DNA of 64,000 nt, taken from the NCBI GenBank assembly GCA_020849765.1, contig JADLAY010000075.1, positions 124,001 to 188,000 on the forward strand, given 5' to 3'. The stretch's first letter is position 1. Each line of letters starts with the position of its first letter. The notes under the pieces are model-generated. The model made no database searches, had not been told where the DNA came from, and saw only the letters and a program-made list of their open reading frames with translations. Shown one piece after another: positions 24,991 through 37,566 of this stretch. The stretch is from Anaerolineae bacterium. GTDB taxonomy: Bacteria > Chloroflexota > Anaerolineae > Aggregatilineales > Phototrophicaceae. Position numbers and translations under genes: made by a program.

Positions 24991-25908
24991 ATGTTCGAAC
25001 CTCAGCATTGTGGTCTCTTTTTTGGTCTCGCACACGTCGAGCGCGCGCGCAAATATGCGCGTAAAGAGCCGTTTGCAGCGGCGATTGGTGCGCTGAACGA
25101 CGCTCACGCCCGCGGGATCGGCGCCGCGCAGCTTGACGGCCTGCGTTATCGTTTCCTGGCGGATGAAGCGGCTGGCGGCAAAGCGCGCCATGCGCTCGAT
25201 AGCCTGGTGCCGCCGGGCATTGATCCCGACCGGCCCTTGATGGATCAGATTACGGACGCGGTCATGCTGGCGCAAATCTTCGAGATGGTGCGCGATACGA
25301 TCGGCTATGACGCCCGCGACCGCTTTCTCGATGGCTGGTGGAGCCTGGCTTCGGCCCTGAGCGCAACGTCGGCTGAGGCCGGGTATGTGGCCCAACTGTG
25401 GCTGGGGCTGCTGACGCTCGTGGCGGGCGTCGTGACCGAGCACGCGGACAGTGTCGAGCAGGGGGCGGAGGTCTTCCGTCAGGCGATTGCGCATGACGTC
25501 AGCCCACGTGGGCAGATCGAGCGTGCCGTGGCCGGAGCAGATGGCGGCAGCATGACGCGCTCGCTGGCTGCCGTGACGGCGCTGGTGCTGATGGCCGAGG
25601 CGGCATCGCACGTCGGCGTCGACCTGTGGAGCTACGAGGTGCGCGGCGTCTCGATCATGACCGCGGCAGTCTACCCGATCTATTACTTCTACGTCACCGA
25701 TAAATGGACGTGGGACACACTGACCCCGATTCAGGTGCAGGGCGCGTTCAAGCGCCACGGCGGCTACCTTGAGATCGTGAATCAGCGCGCGCAACCGCGC
25801 GACTTCAAACCGCTGCTTGAAGATCTGCGCCCGATCTACGATCCGTGGGCCGGCGGGCTGACCACGCTCACACACGGTGTGCCACAGCGACACGGTCTGT
25901 TTGGATAG
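24991..25908 (+). CDS. Alginate-lyase-like alpha-toroid protein, function uncertain
   Basis: A 305-residue all-helical protein. The C-terminal half resembles the alginate lyase (PL5-like, alpha/alpha toroid) domain: GSMTRSLAAVTALVLMAEAA then VGVDLWSYEVRG, then a final helix region with FKRHGGYLEIVNQR and GGLTTLTHGVPQRHG. The usual N-terminal catalytic Asn-His pair (NNHGTWY) is not evident; the matching region reads AGYVAQLWLGLLTLV. There is no signal peptide, unlike true secreted lyases. It may be a non-catalytic or differently acting relative. The ATG at 24991 lies 21 bases after the upstream gene. The next gene starts about 68 bases downstream. Confidence 0.5.
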   Translation: MFEPQHCGLFFGLAHVERARKYARKEPFAAAIGALNDAHARGIGAAQLDGLRYRFLADEAAGGKARHALDSLVPPGIDPDRPLMDQITDAVMLAQIFEMVRDTIGYDARDRFLDGWWSLASALSATSAEAGYVAQLWLGLLTLVAGVVTEHADSVEQGAEVFRQAIAHDVSPRGQIERAVAGADGGSMTRSLAAVTALVLMAEAASHVGVDLWSYEVRGVSIMTAAVYPIYYFYVTDKWTWDTLTPIQVQGAFKRHGGYLEIVNQRAQPRDFKPLLEDLRPIYDPWAGGLTTLTHGVPQRHGLFG

Positions 25909-25976
25909 CGAGTCAGCCGTACGCAGGTGGTATCATCGTGCATCTGCTTACTGCTCCAGGCGTTAGGGATAGGATT

Positions 25977-27362
25977 GTGTCTTCATTTAATCGCATCACA
26001 GCCGAACAACTTACCCAGATCGCTGCCATCGTCGGCGATGTCAATACCAGCACGACGCAGGCGGATATCGACCTGCATGCGCGCGACCAATCGCATCATG
26101 CGGCGCACCCTGCCGAGGTCGTAATCTTCCCGACCGCCGCGCAGCAGGTCGCCGATGTGCTCAAGCTCGCCAACGAGGCGCGCATCCCGGTGACGCCCTG
26201 GGGCGTTGGCACCGGTCTCGAAGGCAACTCGATCCCGGTCTACGGCGGCATTCTGATGTCGTTCGAGCGCATGGCGAGGATCGTCGAAGTCTATGCCGAC
26301 GACTTCCAGGTGACGGTGCAGCCGGGTATCGGCCACAGGGATTTGAACGCTGAACTGGCACGTTACGGCCTGTTCTATCCGCCCGATCCGGGTGCCAATG
26401 CCACGGTCGGCGGGATGCTGGCGAACAACGCCGCCGGTATCCGCACCGTCAAATATGGCGCGAGCAAGGACAACATCCTGCGCATGCAGGTGGCGCTGGC
26501 GGATGGCCGCCTGATCCATGTCGGCTCACGCTCGGTCAAGCAGGCTGCCGGTTACGATCTGCTCCATCTGTTCGTCGGCAGTGAGGGCACGCTCGGCGTC
26601 ATTACCGAGGCGACGCTCAAGCTGATGCCGGTTCCCGCGCACGTGAGCGCGGTCGTCGCCGCCTTTCCCTCGGTCGAGAGCGCCGTCGAGACGGTCGTCG
26701 CCGTGCGCGGCAGTGGTCTCGATCCGGCTGCGCTCGAACTGGTCGATGCGGCCCATGCCGTCATGCTGAGCCAGTCGGACGGCGTCGAACTGAGCGAGCA
26801 TCCGCACGTCTTCATGGAATTCCACGCGGCGCACGAGGCGACGCTCAACGATGGCCTGGAGATGGTGCGCGAAATCTGCGAAGAGATGGGCGCGGTCAGC
26901 TTCCGCGCGACGACCGACACGGCGGAGCGCAAACGTCTGTGGCACGCGCGCCATCATTCCTACGAGATCATGGTGCGCTCACACCCGGACAAGCAGTTCT
27001 TCATCATGGATGTCGCCGTGCCGATCAGCGCCTATCCGGAGCTGATCGACTACGTCGAGACGATCAAGGCCGAGCGCGACATCACTGCCTATCTGATCGG
27101 CCACGCGGGCGATGGCAACATCCACGTCGAGTTCCCGTACACCCCGGGCGAGACCTATGACAAGGCGATGGCCGCCAATCACGACATCGTCATGAAGGCG
27201 TTGGCGCTGGGCGGGACGGCGACCGGCGAACACGGCGTTGGCATCGGAAAGGCCAAGTACATGCCGATCGAGCATGGCGACGCGCTCGACGTCATGCGCG
27301 TGATCAAGCAGTCACTCGATCCGAACGGCATCCTCAATCCCGGCAAGGTCTTTCCTGAGTGA
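25977..27362 (+). CDS. glcD: FAD-linked oxidase, GlcD / D-lactate dehydrogenase type
   Basis: Flavoprotein that oxidises a 2-hydroxyacid such as glycolate or D-lactate, 461 residues. The PCMH FAD-binding domain has IPVTPWGVGTGLEGNSIPVY, TVQPGIGHRDLNAELARYGL, DPGANATVGGMLANNAAGIR and LFVGSEGTLGVITEATLKL. The C-terminal FAD-oxidase domain has YLIGHAGDGNIHVEFPYTP and TATGEHGVGIGKAKY. GTG at 25977 is preferred: AGGGA sits 7 bases upstream and the protein begins at the usual place (SSFNRITAEQLTQIA). Longer in-frame starts would run into the previous gene. GlcE and GlcF subunits are absent nearby, which favours a single-chain D-lactate-dehydrogenase-like enzyme. A strong terminator follows. Confidence 0.88.
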   Translation: MSSFNRITAEQLTQIAAIVGDVNTSTTQADIDLHARDQSHHAAHPAEVVIFPTAAQQVADVLKLANEARIPVTPWGVGTGLEGNSIPVYGGILMSFERMARIVEVYADDFQVTVQPGIGHRDLNAELARYGLFYPPDPGANATVGGMLANNAAGIRTVKYGASKDNILRMQVALADGRLIHVGSRSVKQAAGYDLLHLFVGSEGTLGVITEATLKLMPVPAHVSAVVAAFPSVESAVETVVAVRGSGLDPAALELVDAAHAVMLSQSDGVELSEHPHVFMEFHAAHEATLNDGLEMVREICEEMGAVSFRATTDTAERKRLWHARHHSYEIMVRSHPDKQFFIMDVAVPISAYPELIDYVETIKAERDITAYLIGHAGDGNIHVEFPYTPGETYDKAMAANHDIVMKALALGGTATGEHGVGIGKAKYMPIEHGDALDVMRVIKQSLDPNGILNPGKVFPE

Positions 27363-27385
27363 GGGGGCAATCAGTGAGGCATAAC

Positions 27386-27412
27386 AAAAGCACCCGATCG
27401 CCGGGTGCTTTT
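27386..27412. terminator. Bidirectional terminator between convergent genes
   Basis: AAAAGCACCCG/CGGGTGCTTTT is a perfect 11-bp stem around a 5-base loop, with A-rich and T-rich sides. It lies between the plus-strand oxidase and the minus-strand GlsB-like gene and can end both. Confidence 0.85.
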
Positions 27413-27441
27413 GCTACTATGTTCTGGACGAGGACTGCGAT

Positions 27442-27738
27442 CTAGCGACGGCGCATGAACATACCGCCGAGGAACAACAGAATGACCGCGCCGACGATGG
27501 AAACCACCAGATTGATCAAGAGGCGCTCAATCCCCTGCGTATCCGCCGTCGTTCCCGGCCCCAGGTTAAGCAGCCCGGCGACGAAGCCGCCGATCAGCGC
27601 ACCCGCCAGGCCGAGGATCAAATCCTGAATGAACGGTGCGTCGCGACGTCCCATCAACGTTCGGGCGGCTGCGCCCGCGATGGCGCCGACGATGATCCAG
27701 CCAATGCAAAGGATCGGATTCAGAGTCAACCATTCCAT
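27442..27738 (-). CDS. GlsB/YeaQ/YmgE-family small membrane protein
   Basis: A 98-residue protein of the transglycosylase-associated (GlsB/YeaQ/YmgE) family. Three helices are visible, with the glycine-rich family pattern IIVGAIAGAAARTLMGRR, LILGLAGALIGGFVAGLLNL and LVVSIVGAVILLFLGGMFM. Members are small inner-membrane proteins often induced by general stress; the biochemical role is unknown. GGAGAG lies about 10 bases upstream of the ATG. It points away from rpoB, so the 320-bp gap upstream carries promoters for both genes. Confidence 0.9.
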   Translation of the reverse strand: MEWLTLNPILCIGWIIVGAIAGAAARTLMGRRDAPFIQDLILGLAGALIGGFVAGLLNLGPGTTADTQGIERLLINLVVSIVGAVILLFLGGMFMRRR

Positions 27739-28058
27739 AATTTCTGCTCTCCGTGTGCATCAGGCGTTGCGCAGATTATAGCCGTGGCAATTTAGCTGCG
27801 CATCAAGCGATTAAGTGCTCAAACATTATCATTGATTTAGAAGTCACAGAACGGCAGGTTGTATCTTGACAAATGGCCTCATTTTTCTATATGATTGTCG
27901 TTCCCATGCATACCAGTGATGACCACCTGAAATCGGATGTGATGCTCACATCTACTCCTTCATCAAACTTCACAGGAACGGTCGTTTTTTTCGCAACCAT
28001 CTCGTGTGGTATAGAATTATAGCCAGTTGTCTACCCATAGACACAGAGGAGCGGTGAC
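27739..28058. other. 320-bp divergent regulatory region and rpoB leader
   Basis: No gene is visible. The region holds the rpoB promoter, then a leader of about 155 bases. The leader contains a perfect 7-bp hairpin, GATGTGA-TGC-TCACATC (27936-27952), a run of seven T at 27985-27991 and a second weak -10-like TATAGAAT near 28012. The T run is too far from the hairpin for a simple attenuator. Confidence 0.5.
27866..27895 (+). promoter_or_regulatory. Strong candidate promoter for rpoB
   Basis: A consensus TTGACA (27866-27871) and TATGAT (27890-27895) are 18 bases apart. Transcription would begin near 27902 and give a leader of about 155 bases before the TTG start of rpoB. Confidence 0.75.
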
Positions 28059-32015
<3,957 letters not shown>

Positions 32016-32043
32016 CCACACACCCGTTGGCTACTGTACACTG

Positions 32044-32080
32044 AAGGGAGACGCAGCAAATCTACTGCGTCTCCCTTTTT
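32044..32080 (+). terminator. Rho-independent terminator of rpoB
   Basis: AAGGGAGACGCAG (32044-32056) pairs perfectly with CTGCGTCTCCCTT (32065-32077), with an 8-base loop and a T tail. It ends 28 bases after the rpoB stop and 18 before the endonuclease V start. Confidence 0.92.
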
Positions 32081-32097
32081 GTTGAAGAGCATCGAAC

Positions 32098-32760
32098 ATG
32101 CAACTCAATCATGTCCATCAATGGAATCTGTCACCGGCTGCGGCGGTTGCTTTGCAGAAGCAGCTTGCCCGCCAGTTGATCGACGATCGCCCGCTCGATC
32201 TCGACGCGATTCGTCTGGTGGCCGGGGTCGACGTGAGCGTCAAGAACAACGTCTCGCAGGCGGCGGTCGTCGTGCTGTCCTATCCCGACATGAAGATCGT
32301 GGAGACGGTGACCGCGCAGCAGCCGACGCCATTTCCCTACATTCCGGGGCTGCTCAGCTTTCGCGAGGGCCCCGTGCTGGTCGAAGCGTTCGAACGCCTC
32401 CAGCAGGTGCCGGACGTCTTCATTTTCGACGGCATGGGCCGGGCCCATCCCCGGCGGATCGGCATCGCCGCGCACATGGGCTTGTGGCTGGAAAGGCCGA
32501 CGATCGGCTGCGGCAAGACGCACCTCGTCGGCGCGTTCACTCCGCCGCCAGAGGCGAAAGGCGCCTACAGCCCGCTGACTGCCGGTGACGAAGTGCTCGG
32601 CGTCGTCTTGCGCACACGCGACAACGTCAAGCCGGTCTACATCTCGGTCGGGCACCTGGCCGATCTGGCAACGTCGGTCGAGCTGGTGCTGCGCTGCACG
32701 TCCAAGTACCGTCTGCCCGATCCGATTCGGGCGGCGCATAACGCGGCGGGGAACTTCTGA
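32098..32760 (+). CDS. nfi: Endonuclease V (deoxyinosine-specific)
   Basis: DNA-repair nuclease that cuts the second phosphodiester bond 3-prime of deoxyinosine. The 220-residue length fits. Catalytic acids are in VAGVDVSV (Asp), YIPGLLSFREGPVLVEA (Glu) and FDGMGRAHPRRIGIAAHMG (Asp and His); the wedge PYIPGLLSFRE is intact, as is TIGCGKTHLVG. The family core usually reads DGQG before xHPR; here it is DGMGRAHPR. The gene lies between the rpoB terminator and a small unknown gene 3 bases downstream, with which it probably forms an operon. No ribosome-binding site better than GAAGAGC is seen. Confidence 0.93.
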   Translation: MQLNHVHQWNLSPAAAVALQKQLARQLIDDRPLDLDAIRLVAGVDVSVKNNVSQAAVVVLSYPDMKIVETVTAQQPTPFPYIPGLLSFREGPVLVEAFERLQQVPDVFIFDGMGRAHPRRIGIAAHMGLWLERPTIGCGKTHLVGAFTPPPEAKGAYSPLTAGDEVLGVVLRTRDNVKPVYISVGHLADLATSVELVLRCTSKYRLPDPIRAAHNAAGNF

Positions 32761-32763
32761 GCG

Positions 32764-33135
32764 ATGACCGATCTGCGCAGTCCTGATTGCCGCCTATACG
32801 TCGATGCCGAGATGAGCGAAACCGAACTGCTCGGCCTGGTCATGCAGATGGTGTTCGCGCCGGAAGCGTCCGCACGTGCGGAGGTAGTCGTCGTCAAGAA
32901 CGAGGATTACGACACGCGCCGCCGTGCGCAGTTTCCACACGGTTTCCTCTACTTCCGCTACTACATCGACCTCTACATGCCGGAAGAGTCGCGTAAAGCC
33001 CAGGCGAAGCTCGTCAGCGCGCTGCTGCAGGAATTGTGGGACATGGGCATCCCGACCGTCGCGGCCAGCCCATTCGAAGATTTGCTGCCGGAGCGCGGCG
33101 GTTACAAAAGCCGCGCCATCCCCTGGGCCTACTGA
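32764..33135 (+). CDS. Small conserved-looking protein of unknown function
   Basis: A 123-residue soluble alpha/beta protein, unrecognised. Visible features are an N-terminal strand (CRLYVDAEMSETELLGLVMQ), an Asp/Arg-rich loop (VVKNEDYDTRRRAQ), an aromatic segment (FLYFRYYIDLYMPEE) and a helix (QAKLVSALLQELWDMG). The layout resembles small immunity-type or Imm-like proteins, but no toxin gene is adjacent. It begins 3 bases after nfi, suggesting co-transcription, and converges on the HAD phosphatase gene 8 bases downstream. Confidence 0.6.
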   Translation: MTDLRSPDCRLYVDAEMSETELLGLVMQMVFAPEASARAEVVVVKNEDYDTRRRAQFPHGFLYFRYYIDLYMPEESRKAQAKLVSALLQELWDMGIPTVAASPFEDLLPERGGYKSRAIPWAY

Positions 33136-33142
33136 GCGACGC

Positions 33143-33925
33143 TCAACCGAAATCGGCGATCAGGGCGTTCAGATCCTCATAAATGACGTCAGGCTTGATC
33201 TCGTTCTGCTCGACATCCTCGCGCGTCGCCACGCCAGTCAGGACGAGCGCCGTCTGGAAGCCCAGAAGCGCAGCACCAGCGATGTCCGTCTCCAGCCGGT
33301 CGCCGATCATGAGCGTCTGTTGCGGCGTTGTGCCGAGGACGGTCAGGGCGGCTTCGTACATTGGGGCATTGGGTTTGCCCATTGTCAGCGGAATCGTGTC
33401 AGTCGCCGTCTGGATGGCGGCCAGGACGCTGCCCGCGCCGGGAGTCAGCCCTTCATGAGTCGGGAAGGTACGGTCGTCGTTGGTACCGATGAAGGTCGCG
33501 CCCGCGCGGATCAAGAGCGAGGCCTTCTTGAGCTTGTCGTAGGTGAGCTGCGGGTCGAGACCGGCCACGACCAGCTGCGCATCTTCAGACACCTCGAAGC
33601 CGCCCTCAGTCAGCAGTGTGCGCAGGCCATCACCGCCGACGACGTAGACTTTTGTCCCCTGCGGATAGTGCTTGCGCAGGTAAGCGACCGTCGTCGTGCT
33701 GGACGTGAGCACATAACGTGGATCGACATCCAGAACGCCGAAGTGAGCCAGCTTTTTCACGTAGTCATCGGGCGTTCGCGTGCTGTTATTGGTCGCCAGC
33801 GCGAACGGGATCGAGCGTTCGCGCAGGAGGGTGAACCATTCGATGACGCCGGGCAGGCGAACATCGCCGCGCCAGAGTACGCCATCCATGTCCATGACGA
33901 TGCCAGAGATGTTTGCGAGTGTCAT
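33143..33925 (-). CDS. HAD-IIA family sugar phosphatase (NagD-like)
   Basis: HAD-superfamily subclass IIA phosphatase, 260 residues. Motif I is GIVMDMDGVLWRG, with the nucleophile and general-acid aspartates (DMDGV). Motif II is FALATNNSTRTPDDY. GKPNAPMYEAALTVLG holds the motif III lysine, and MIGDRLETDIAGAALLGFQT is motif IV. The cap is of the C2 type as in NagD, 4-nitrophenylphosphatase and phosphoglycolate phosphatase. ATG 33925 gives the normal family start (MTLANISGIVMDMD) and has GAAGAAG upstream; an ATG at 33943 adds six residues. The natural substrate is not known. Confidence 0.9.
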   Translation of the reverse strand: MTLANISGIVMDMDGVLWRGDVRLPGVIEWFTLLRERSIPFALATNNSTRTPDDYVKKLAHFGVLDVDPRYVLTSSTTTVAYLRKHYPQGTKVYVVGGDGLRTLLTEGGFEVSEDAQLVVAGLDPQLTYDKLKKASLLIRAGATFIGTNDDRTFPTHEGLTPGAGSVLAAIQTATDTIPLTMGKPNAPMYEAALTVLGTTPQQTLMIGDRLETDIAGAALLGFQTALVLTGVATREDVEQNEIKPDVIYEDLNALIADFG

Positions 33926-33995
33926 GATGAGTCTTCTTCGCATTGGGATAAACAAGCGAGTAAAGTGTACGTCGTGAGCATAGGATACGGCAACC

Positions 33996-34667
33996 ATGAA
34001 CCGGCGACTCTTCGTCCTCTTCTTCCTGGCACTGGCAGCCGGATTAGCCCTGACCGCCTGCATGCGCGCAAACGGCTCGCGATCGTTCGAGATCGGCGAC
34101 TTGCTGCTTGACGAGGACTTCACCAGTTCGTCGGCGTGGGAAACCTACAGCGATCCGTCGCGGCAGATCGATTTGCGCGTCGTCGATGGCGAATATCGCA
34201 TCGAAGCGCACGACGAAGTCTTCATGTGGGGCTTGAACGCGCAGATTCAGACCGATGTCGTCATGGAGGTCGAAGCCGAGCAGCTTTCGACCTACTCAGA
34301 CAATGCCTACGGGGTTATGTGCCGTGCCGACCCATCGGCGGATGGCGACGGTTACTACTTCTTCATCAGCGGCGATGGCTACTATACGATCCGGCGTGGC
34401 GCGGGCGGTGAGGTGACGCCGCTCATCCAGTGGACACCGTCGGCTGCGATTCGCCAGGGACAGCAGCGCAACCGCATCCGGGCGGTATGCATCGAGGATT
34501 ATCTGGCGCTCTACGTCAACGATCAGTTTGTCGATGAGACCCACGATCGTCTTTATCACAGCGGGGTCGCCGGGCTGGCGGCGGGCGTCTCTGCCGGTGG
34601 CGATGTCGTCGCCACCTTCGACAACCTGCTCATTTATGCCGCTCATTTCACGGCGACGGGCAGCTAG
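33996..34667 (+). CDS. Lipoprotein with concanavalin-like beta domain
   Basis: A 223-residue lipoprotein. The signal peptide MNRRLFVLFFLALAAGLALT ends in lipobox LTAC, so Cys22 would carry the lipid. Residues 45-215 form a beta sandwich resembling LamG/DUF1080-type domains (DNAYGVMCRADPSADGDGYY, FFISGDGYYTIRRGAGG, RIRAVCIEDYLALYVNDQFV, SGVAGLAAGVSAGG). These often bind carbohydrate or act as carriers. It converges with the LysM lipoprotein gene with 5 bases between. No enzyme motif is visible. Confidence 0.75.
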   Translation: MNRRLFVLFFLALAAGLALTACMRANGSRSFEIGDLLLDEDFTSSSAWETYSDPSRQIDLRVVDGEYRIEAHDEVFMWGLNAQIQTDVVMEVEAEQLSTYSDNAYGVMCRADPSADGDGYYFFISGDGYYTIRRGAGGEVTPLIQWTPSAAIRQGQQRNRIRAVCIEDYLALYVNDQFVDETHDRLYHSGVAGLAAGVSAGGDVVATFDNLLIYAAHFTATGS

Positions 34668-34672
34668 GCGGC

Positions 34673-35503
34673 TTAGCCCGACTGCGGGATAATCAGCGTC
34701 TGGCCGACGTCGAGCCGGTCGGGATTAGCCAGCGTATTGGCGTTGACGATGTCTTGCACCGTGATGCCGAACTGCTGAGCAATCGTGAACAGCGTGTCAC
34801 CGGTCTGGACGACGTAGGTGGTGCTGCTCGTGCTGGCCGGAGGTTCGACCACGGGCGCCTCTTCGGTCGGACCGACCTCAGGCACTTCTGCCTCGCAATT
34901 GGGCAGCTTGAGCACCTGTCCCGGCTGCAGGATCGGGTTATCGCCGACCAGTTCCGGGTTGGCGGCGCGCATTTCTTCCAGCGTGAAGCCGTTGTTCAGG
35001 GCGATGCGGAACAGGCCTTCGCCCGCCTGAACGACGTAGGTGCAGTCACCAGCGCCTTCGCCCAGGGCGGTCGGCGTGATCAAGCCGGACGGCGTCGCAC
35101 TGGGCGTGCCGTCGGCCGGCGTGCTGGTCGGAAACACGATCGTGACCAGGCTGGGGCTTTCCGGCGTGATGAACTGCGGCGTTTCGGCTGTGGTGTTCAG
35201 CGCGGGGGAAGCAGCGGCGGCCGTCAGCGTCAGATTGTCCGCCGACATGCCGAGCGAGATCGTCGGGCGAGCCTGGCCGGATTGTGGTGCGATCACTGTA
35301 ATGGGCGGCAGTGTTGGCTCGTCCGCGCTCTGGGCATCGCCGATCGGCGTGGAAGTCGCATCTTCAGCTTCCAGCGCAGACTCAGGTGTCGGCGTGATCA
35401 GCGGTTCGACGGCTGTCGGCGCGACTGCATCACCGGCAGGGCGATAGCAACCCGCGAGTGAGAGTAAAACTAGGGCCAGAGCCAACAGCTTCAATAACCG
35501 CAT
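34673..35503 (-). CDS. Lipoprotein with two LysM domains
   Basis: A 276-residue cell-surface lipoprotein. The signal peptide MRLLKLLALALVLLSLAGC ends in lipobox LAGC. A Thr/Pro/Ser-rich linker of about 130 residues follows. Two LysM peptidoglycan-binding domains come at the C terminus: YVVQAGEGLFRIALNNGFTL with LQPGQVLKLP, and YVVQTGDTLFTIAQQFGITV with LDVGQTLIIP. LysM motifs bind GlcNAc-containing glycans. It has no catalytic domain, so it is probably a wall-attached binding protein. GAAGGA lies 9 bases upstream of the ATG. Confidence 0.9.
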   Translation of the reverse strand: MRLLKLLALALVLLSLAGCYRPAGDAVAPTAVEPLITPTPESALEAEDATSTPIGDAQSADEPTLPPITVIAPQSGQARPTISLGMSADNLTLTAAAASPALNTTAETPQFITPESPSLVTIVFPTSTPADGTPSATPSGLITPTALGEGAGDCTYVVQAGEGLFRIALNNGFTLEEMRAANPELVGDNPILQPGQVLKLPNCEAEVPEVGPTEEAPVVEPPASTSSTTYVVQTGDTLFTIAQQFGITVQDIVNANTLANPDRLDVGQTLIIPQSG

Positions 35504-35620
35504 AATACCGTTCCTTCACCTATCCCCGTCCCTCGGGACGCCAAGCCAGCGAGAGCATAGACAGGATACATCAATTTGTTAACTCTCGATAGGTTTTCGG
35601 CTCGGACGCAGGTTTTGCGT

Positions 35621-35626
35621 TATGAT
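35621..35626 (+). promoter_or_regulatory. Possible -10 box for the receiver-domain gene
   Basis: TATGATTGTC at 35621 repeats the -10 box and following four bases of the rpoB promoter. The -35 region is weak (TTTTCG or TTCGGC), so support is modest. The start of the receiver gene is 82 bases downstream. Confidence 0.3.
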
Positions 35627-35707
35627 TGTCTTGAGCGCTTTTTCAGTTGAAATAGGCTCCCAAACTCCCTTGTCACATGTGGGTTCGAAAGGTGCGGGCT
35701 GGTAACT

Positions 35708-36100
35708 GTGGACAAGAAGCACGTACTTGTGATCGATGATGATCCGGAATTACAACATTTAGTCCGAATTCTGCTCAGCCGCAATAACATGGAAGTGATC
35801 GCGGCGGCCAACGTCGCTGCTGCCGTCAAATTGCTGGCAACGCCGCCGCTGCCGGATTTGATCCTGCTCGATCTGATGCTGCCGGATCAAAATGGGATTT
35901 CGTTTCTCCGCCAGATGCGCGCGCGCAGCATGTTCGATGGCGTGCCTGTCATCGTCCTGTCTGCGTTGGTCGATCCTCAGCAGATCCGTGAAGCGCTGGA
36001 TGCCGGCGCCGACCGCTACCTGACGAAGCCCTACATCGCGAACAACCTGGTGTCTTATGTCCTCGACGTCCTGAGCAGTGGTCGCCGTCAACCATCCTGA
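35708..36100 (+). CDS. Stand-alone response-regulator receiver domain
   Basis: A 130-residue CheY-like receiver with no output domain. HVLVIDDDPELQHLVRIL holds the acidic pair, LILLDLMLPDQNG the phospho-acceptor Asp, PVIVLSALVDP the Thr/Ser switch position (Ser) and DRYLTKPYIANNLV the conserved Lys. The start is GTG, since no ATG is available near the first strand. No histidine kinase is adjacent, so it must receive phosphate from a kinase coded elsewhere. Its last 13 bases overlap, tail to tail, the end of the GT39 gene. Confidence 0.93.
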   Translation: MDKKHVLVIDDDPELQHLVRILLSRNNMEVIAAANVAAAVKLLATPPLPDLILLDLMLPDQNGISFLRQMRARSMFDGVPVIVLSALVDPQQIREALDAGADRYLTKPYIANNLVSYVLDVLSSGRRQPS

Positions 36101-37566
36101 ACCGGTGGGGTCAATTCATAGACCAGAAAACGCGCTTCCTGGTAGACGAGTTTGGGCGCGAAGCCCGCGTTTTCGAGCGCTTCGATCCAGGTTGAGTGCG
36201 ATTCGTCGCTCGCGGCGACGAAGTAGCGCGGCGCAGGATCGGGCTGCAGCAGCGCATCGTGTGTGAGCGCATCTGCCGTCGGATAGTAGACACGCCGCTT
36301 GTTCGTCCACTCACTCAGGTAATAATCCAATTCCCAGCCAAACCAGTGATCGTAGATGATCGCGCCCAGGGGGCGTGCGTCGAGGTAGACGGCCACCCGG
36401 TCGATGCCCTGATGCTCCTCCCGGTCGGCGCCGACGTTGAGGCGCCCTTCGCCCGCGTCACGCGCCGTCCCGGCGATCACCGCCAGGCAGATCAGCCCGG
36501 CGAACGAGAGTTCATTGCCCGGCAAGCGCACGCGCCACCAATCCCAGAAGGCGATGGCCCCGCGCGCCGCGAGCAGGGTGATCGGCGGCAGCAGCGGCAG
36601 CAGATAGCGGTCGTAGGTGTTGAACGCGATCAGCCAGTGCAGCAGAAAGTAGACGGCGACGTAGCCCAGGATCGCCAGATCGAGCGCGCTGCCGAAGTGC
36701 CGAGGCTGCCGCAGCGCTCGCAGCAGGGCGCCGCCGATCCCCAATCCGACGAAGATGATCGTCGCCGGGGCGAACCACGCGTTCGCATAACTCAGCCACG
36801 TCGCCAGCCGCGGGATCAGTTCGCCGCTGCGGATGAAGCGCGCCGGGTCATTGTTGGCGAGCGCGAGCGCGAAGATCCCGCTGGATGAACCGCGCAACGC
36901 ATCCCAGGCGAGCAGCAGCAGGGTACCGGCGGCGAAGGCGAGCGCAAATCCCGCGAGCCGACGCCAGGTGAACGACAGCCGCAGAATGCCGATGGCGATC
37001 AGCAGCGGCAGGTAGAGGACTGCCTGCTGTTTGCTGGCGAAGGCGAGCGCCAGCGCGACCCCCGCCCATGACCAGCGCCCGGATGTCATCATCCACAAGC
37101 CCACCAGCAGCCAGAACATCATCAGCCCGTCGGTGAAGGTGGTGGCGCTGAAGGCGACGGCAAACGGCGAAATGGCAAGCAGCGCGGCGGCCAGCAGGGC
37201 GGTCTGTTCGTCCTGATACAGCCTGCGCGCAATGGCGTACATGAGCGCGATCGAGGCGATGCTCGCCAGCGCCCCCGGCAGGCGTGCTGCCGTCTCGCCG
37301 GTGCGCAGGCGCAGATCCGGGAGGCCATCCGGGCGCGTCTCTACGAAGGGCAGGCTGGTGACGGCGATGGCATAGATCGAGAGCGGCGGCTTATCCAGCG
37401 CGCCGGGCAGCAGCCATTCGCCATTGAGCGCCGCACCGCGCGCAAACGTGCTGAACAGCGCTTCGTCAGGATGCAGGCGCTGATCGGCGGCCAGGGCGTG
37501 GAAGCGCAGCCACGCGCCCACCAGCACGATCGCCAGCAGCAGGACGCGGCGGCGGGTGAAGTTCAT
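36088..37566 (-). CDS. GT39/ArnT-type membrane glycosyltransferase
   Basis: A 492-residue GT-C fold membrane protein. The first loop has HPDEALFSTFARGAALNGEW and PGALDKPPLSIYAIA, the DE-containing metal-site loop and DKPPL motif of the PMT/ArnT (glycosyltransferase 39, PMT_2) family. About eleven hydrophobic segments follow, then a soluble C-terminal part (GAIIYDHWFGWELDYYLSEW). Such enzymes transfer sugars from polyprenyl-phosphate carriers to proteins or lipids outside the membrane. ATG at 37566 overlaps the stop of the upstream DUF1028 gene (ATGA), so the two are translationally coupled. Confidence 0.87.
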   Translation of the reverse strand: MNFTRRRVLLLAIVLVGAWLRFHALAADQRLHPDEALFSTFARGAALNGEWLLPGALDKPPLSIYAIAVTSLPFVETRPDGLPDLRLRTGETAARLPGALASIASIALMYAIARRLYQDEQTALLAAALLAISPFAVAFSATTFTDGLMMFWLLVGLWMMTSGRWSWAGVALALAFASKQQAVLYLPLLIAIGILRLSFTWRRLAGFALAFAAGTLLLLAWDALRGSSSGIFALALANNDPARFIRSGELIPRLATWLSYANAWFAPATIIFVGLGIGGALLRALRQPRHFGSALDLAILGYVAVYFLLHWLIAFNTYDRYLLPLLPPITLLAARGAIAFWDWWRVRLPGNELSFAGLICLAVIAGTARDAGEGRLNVGADREEHQGIDRVAVYLDARPLGAIIYDHWFGWELDYYLSEWTNKRRVYYPTADALTHDALLQPDPAPRYFVAASDESHSTWIEALENAGFAPKLVYQEARFLVYELTPPVQDG

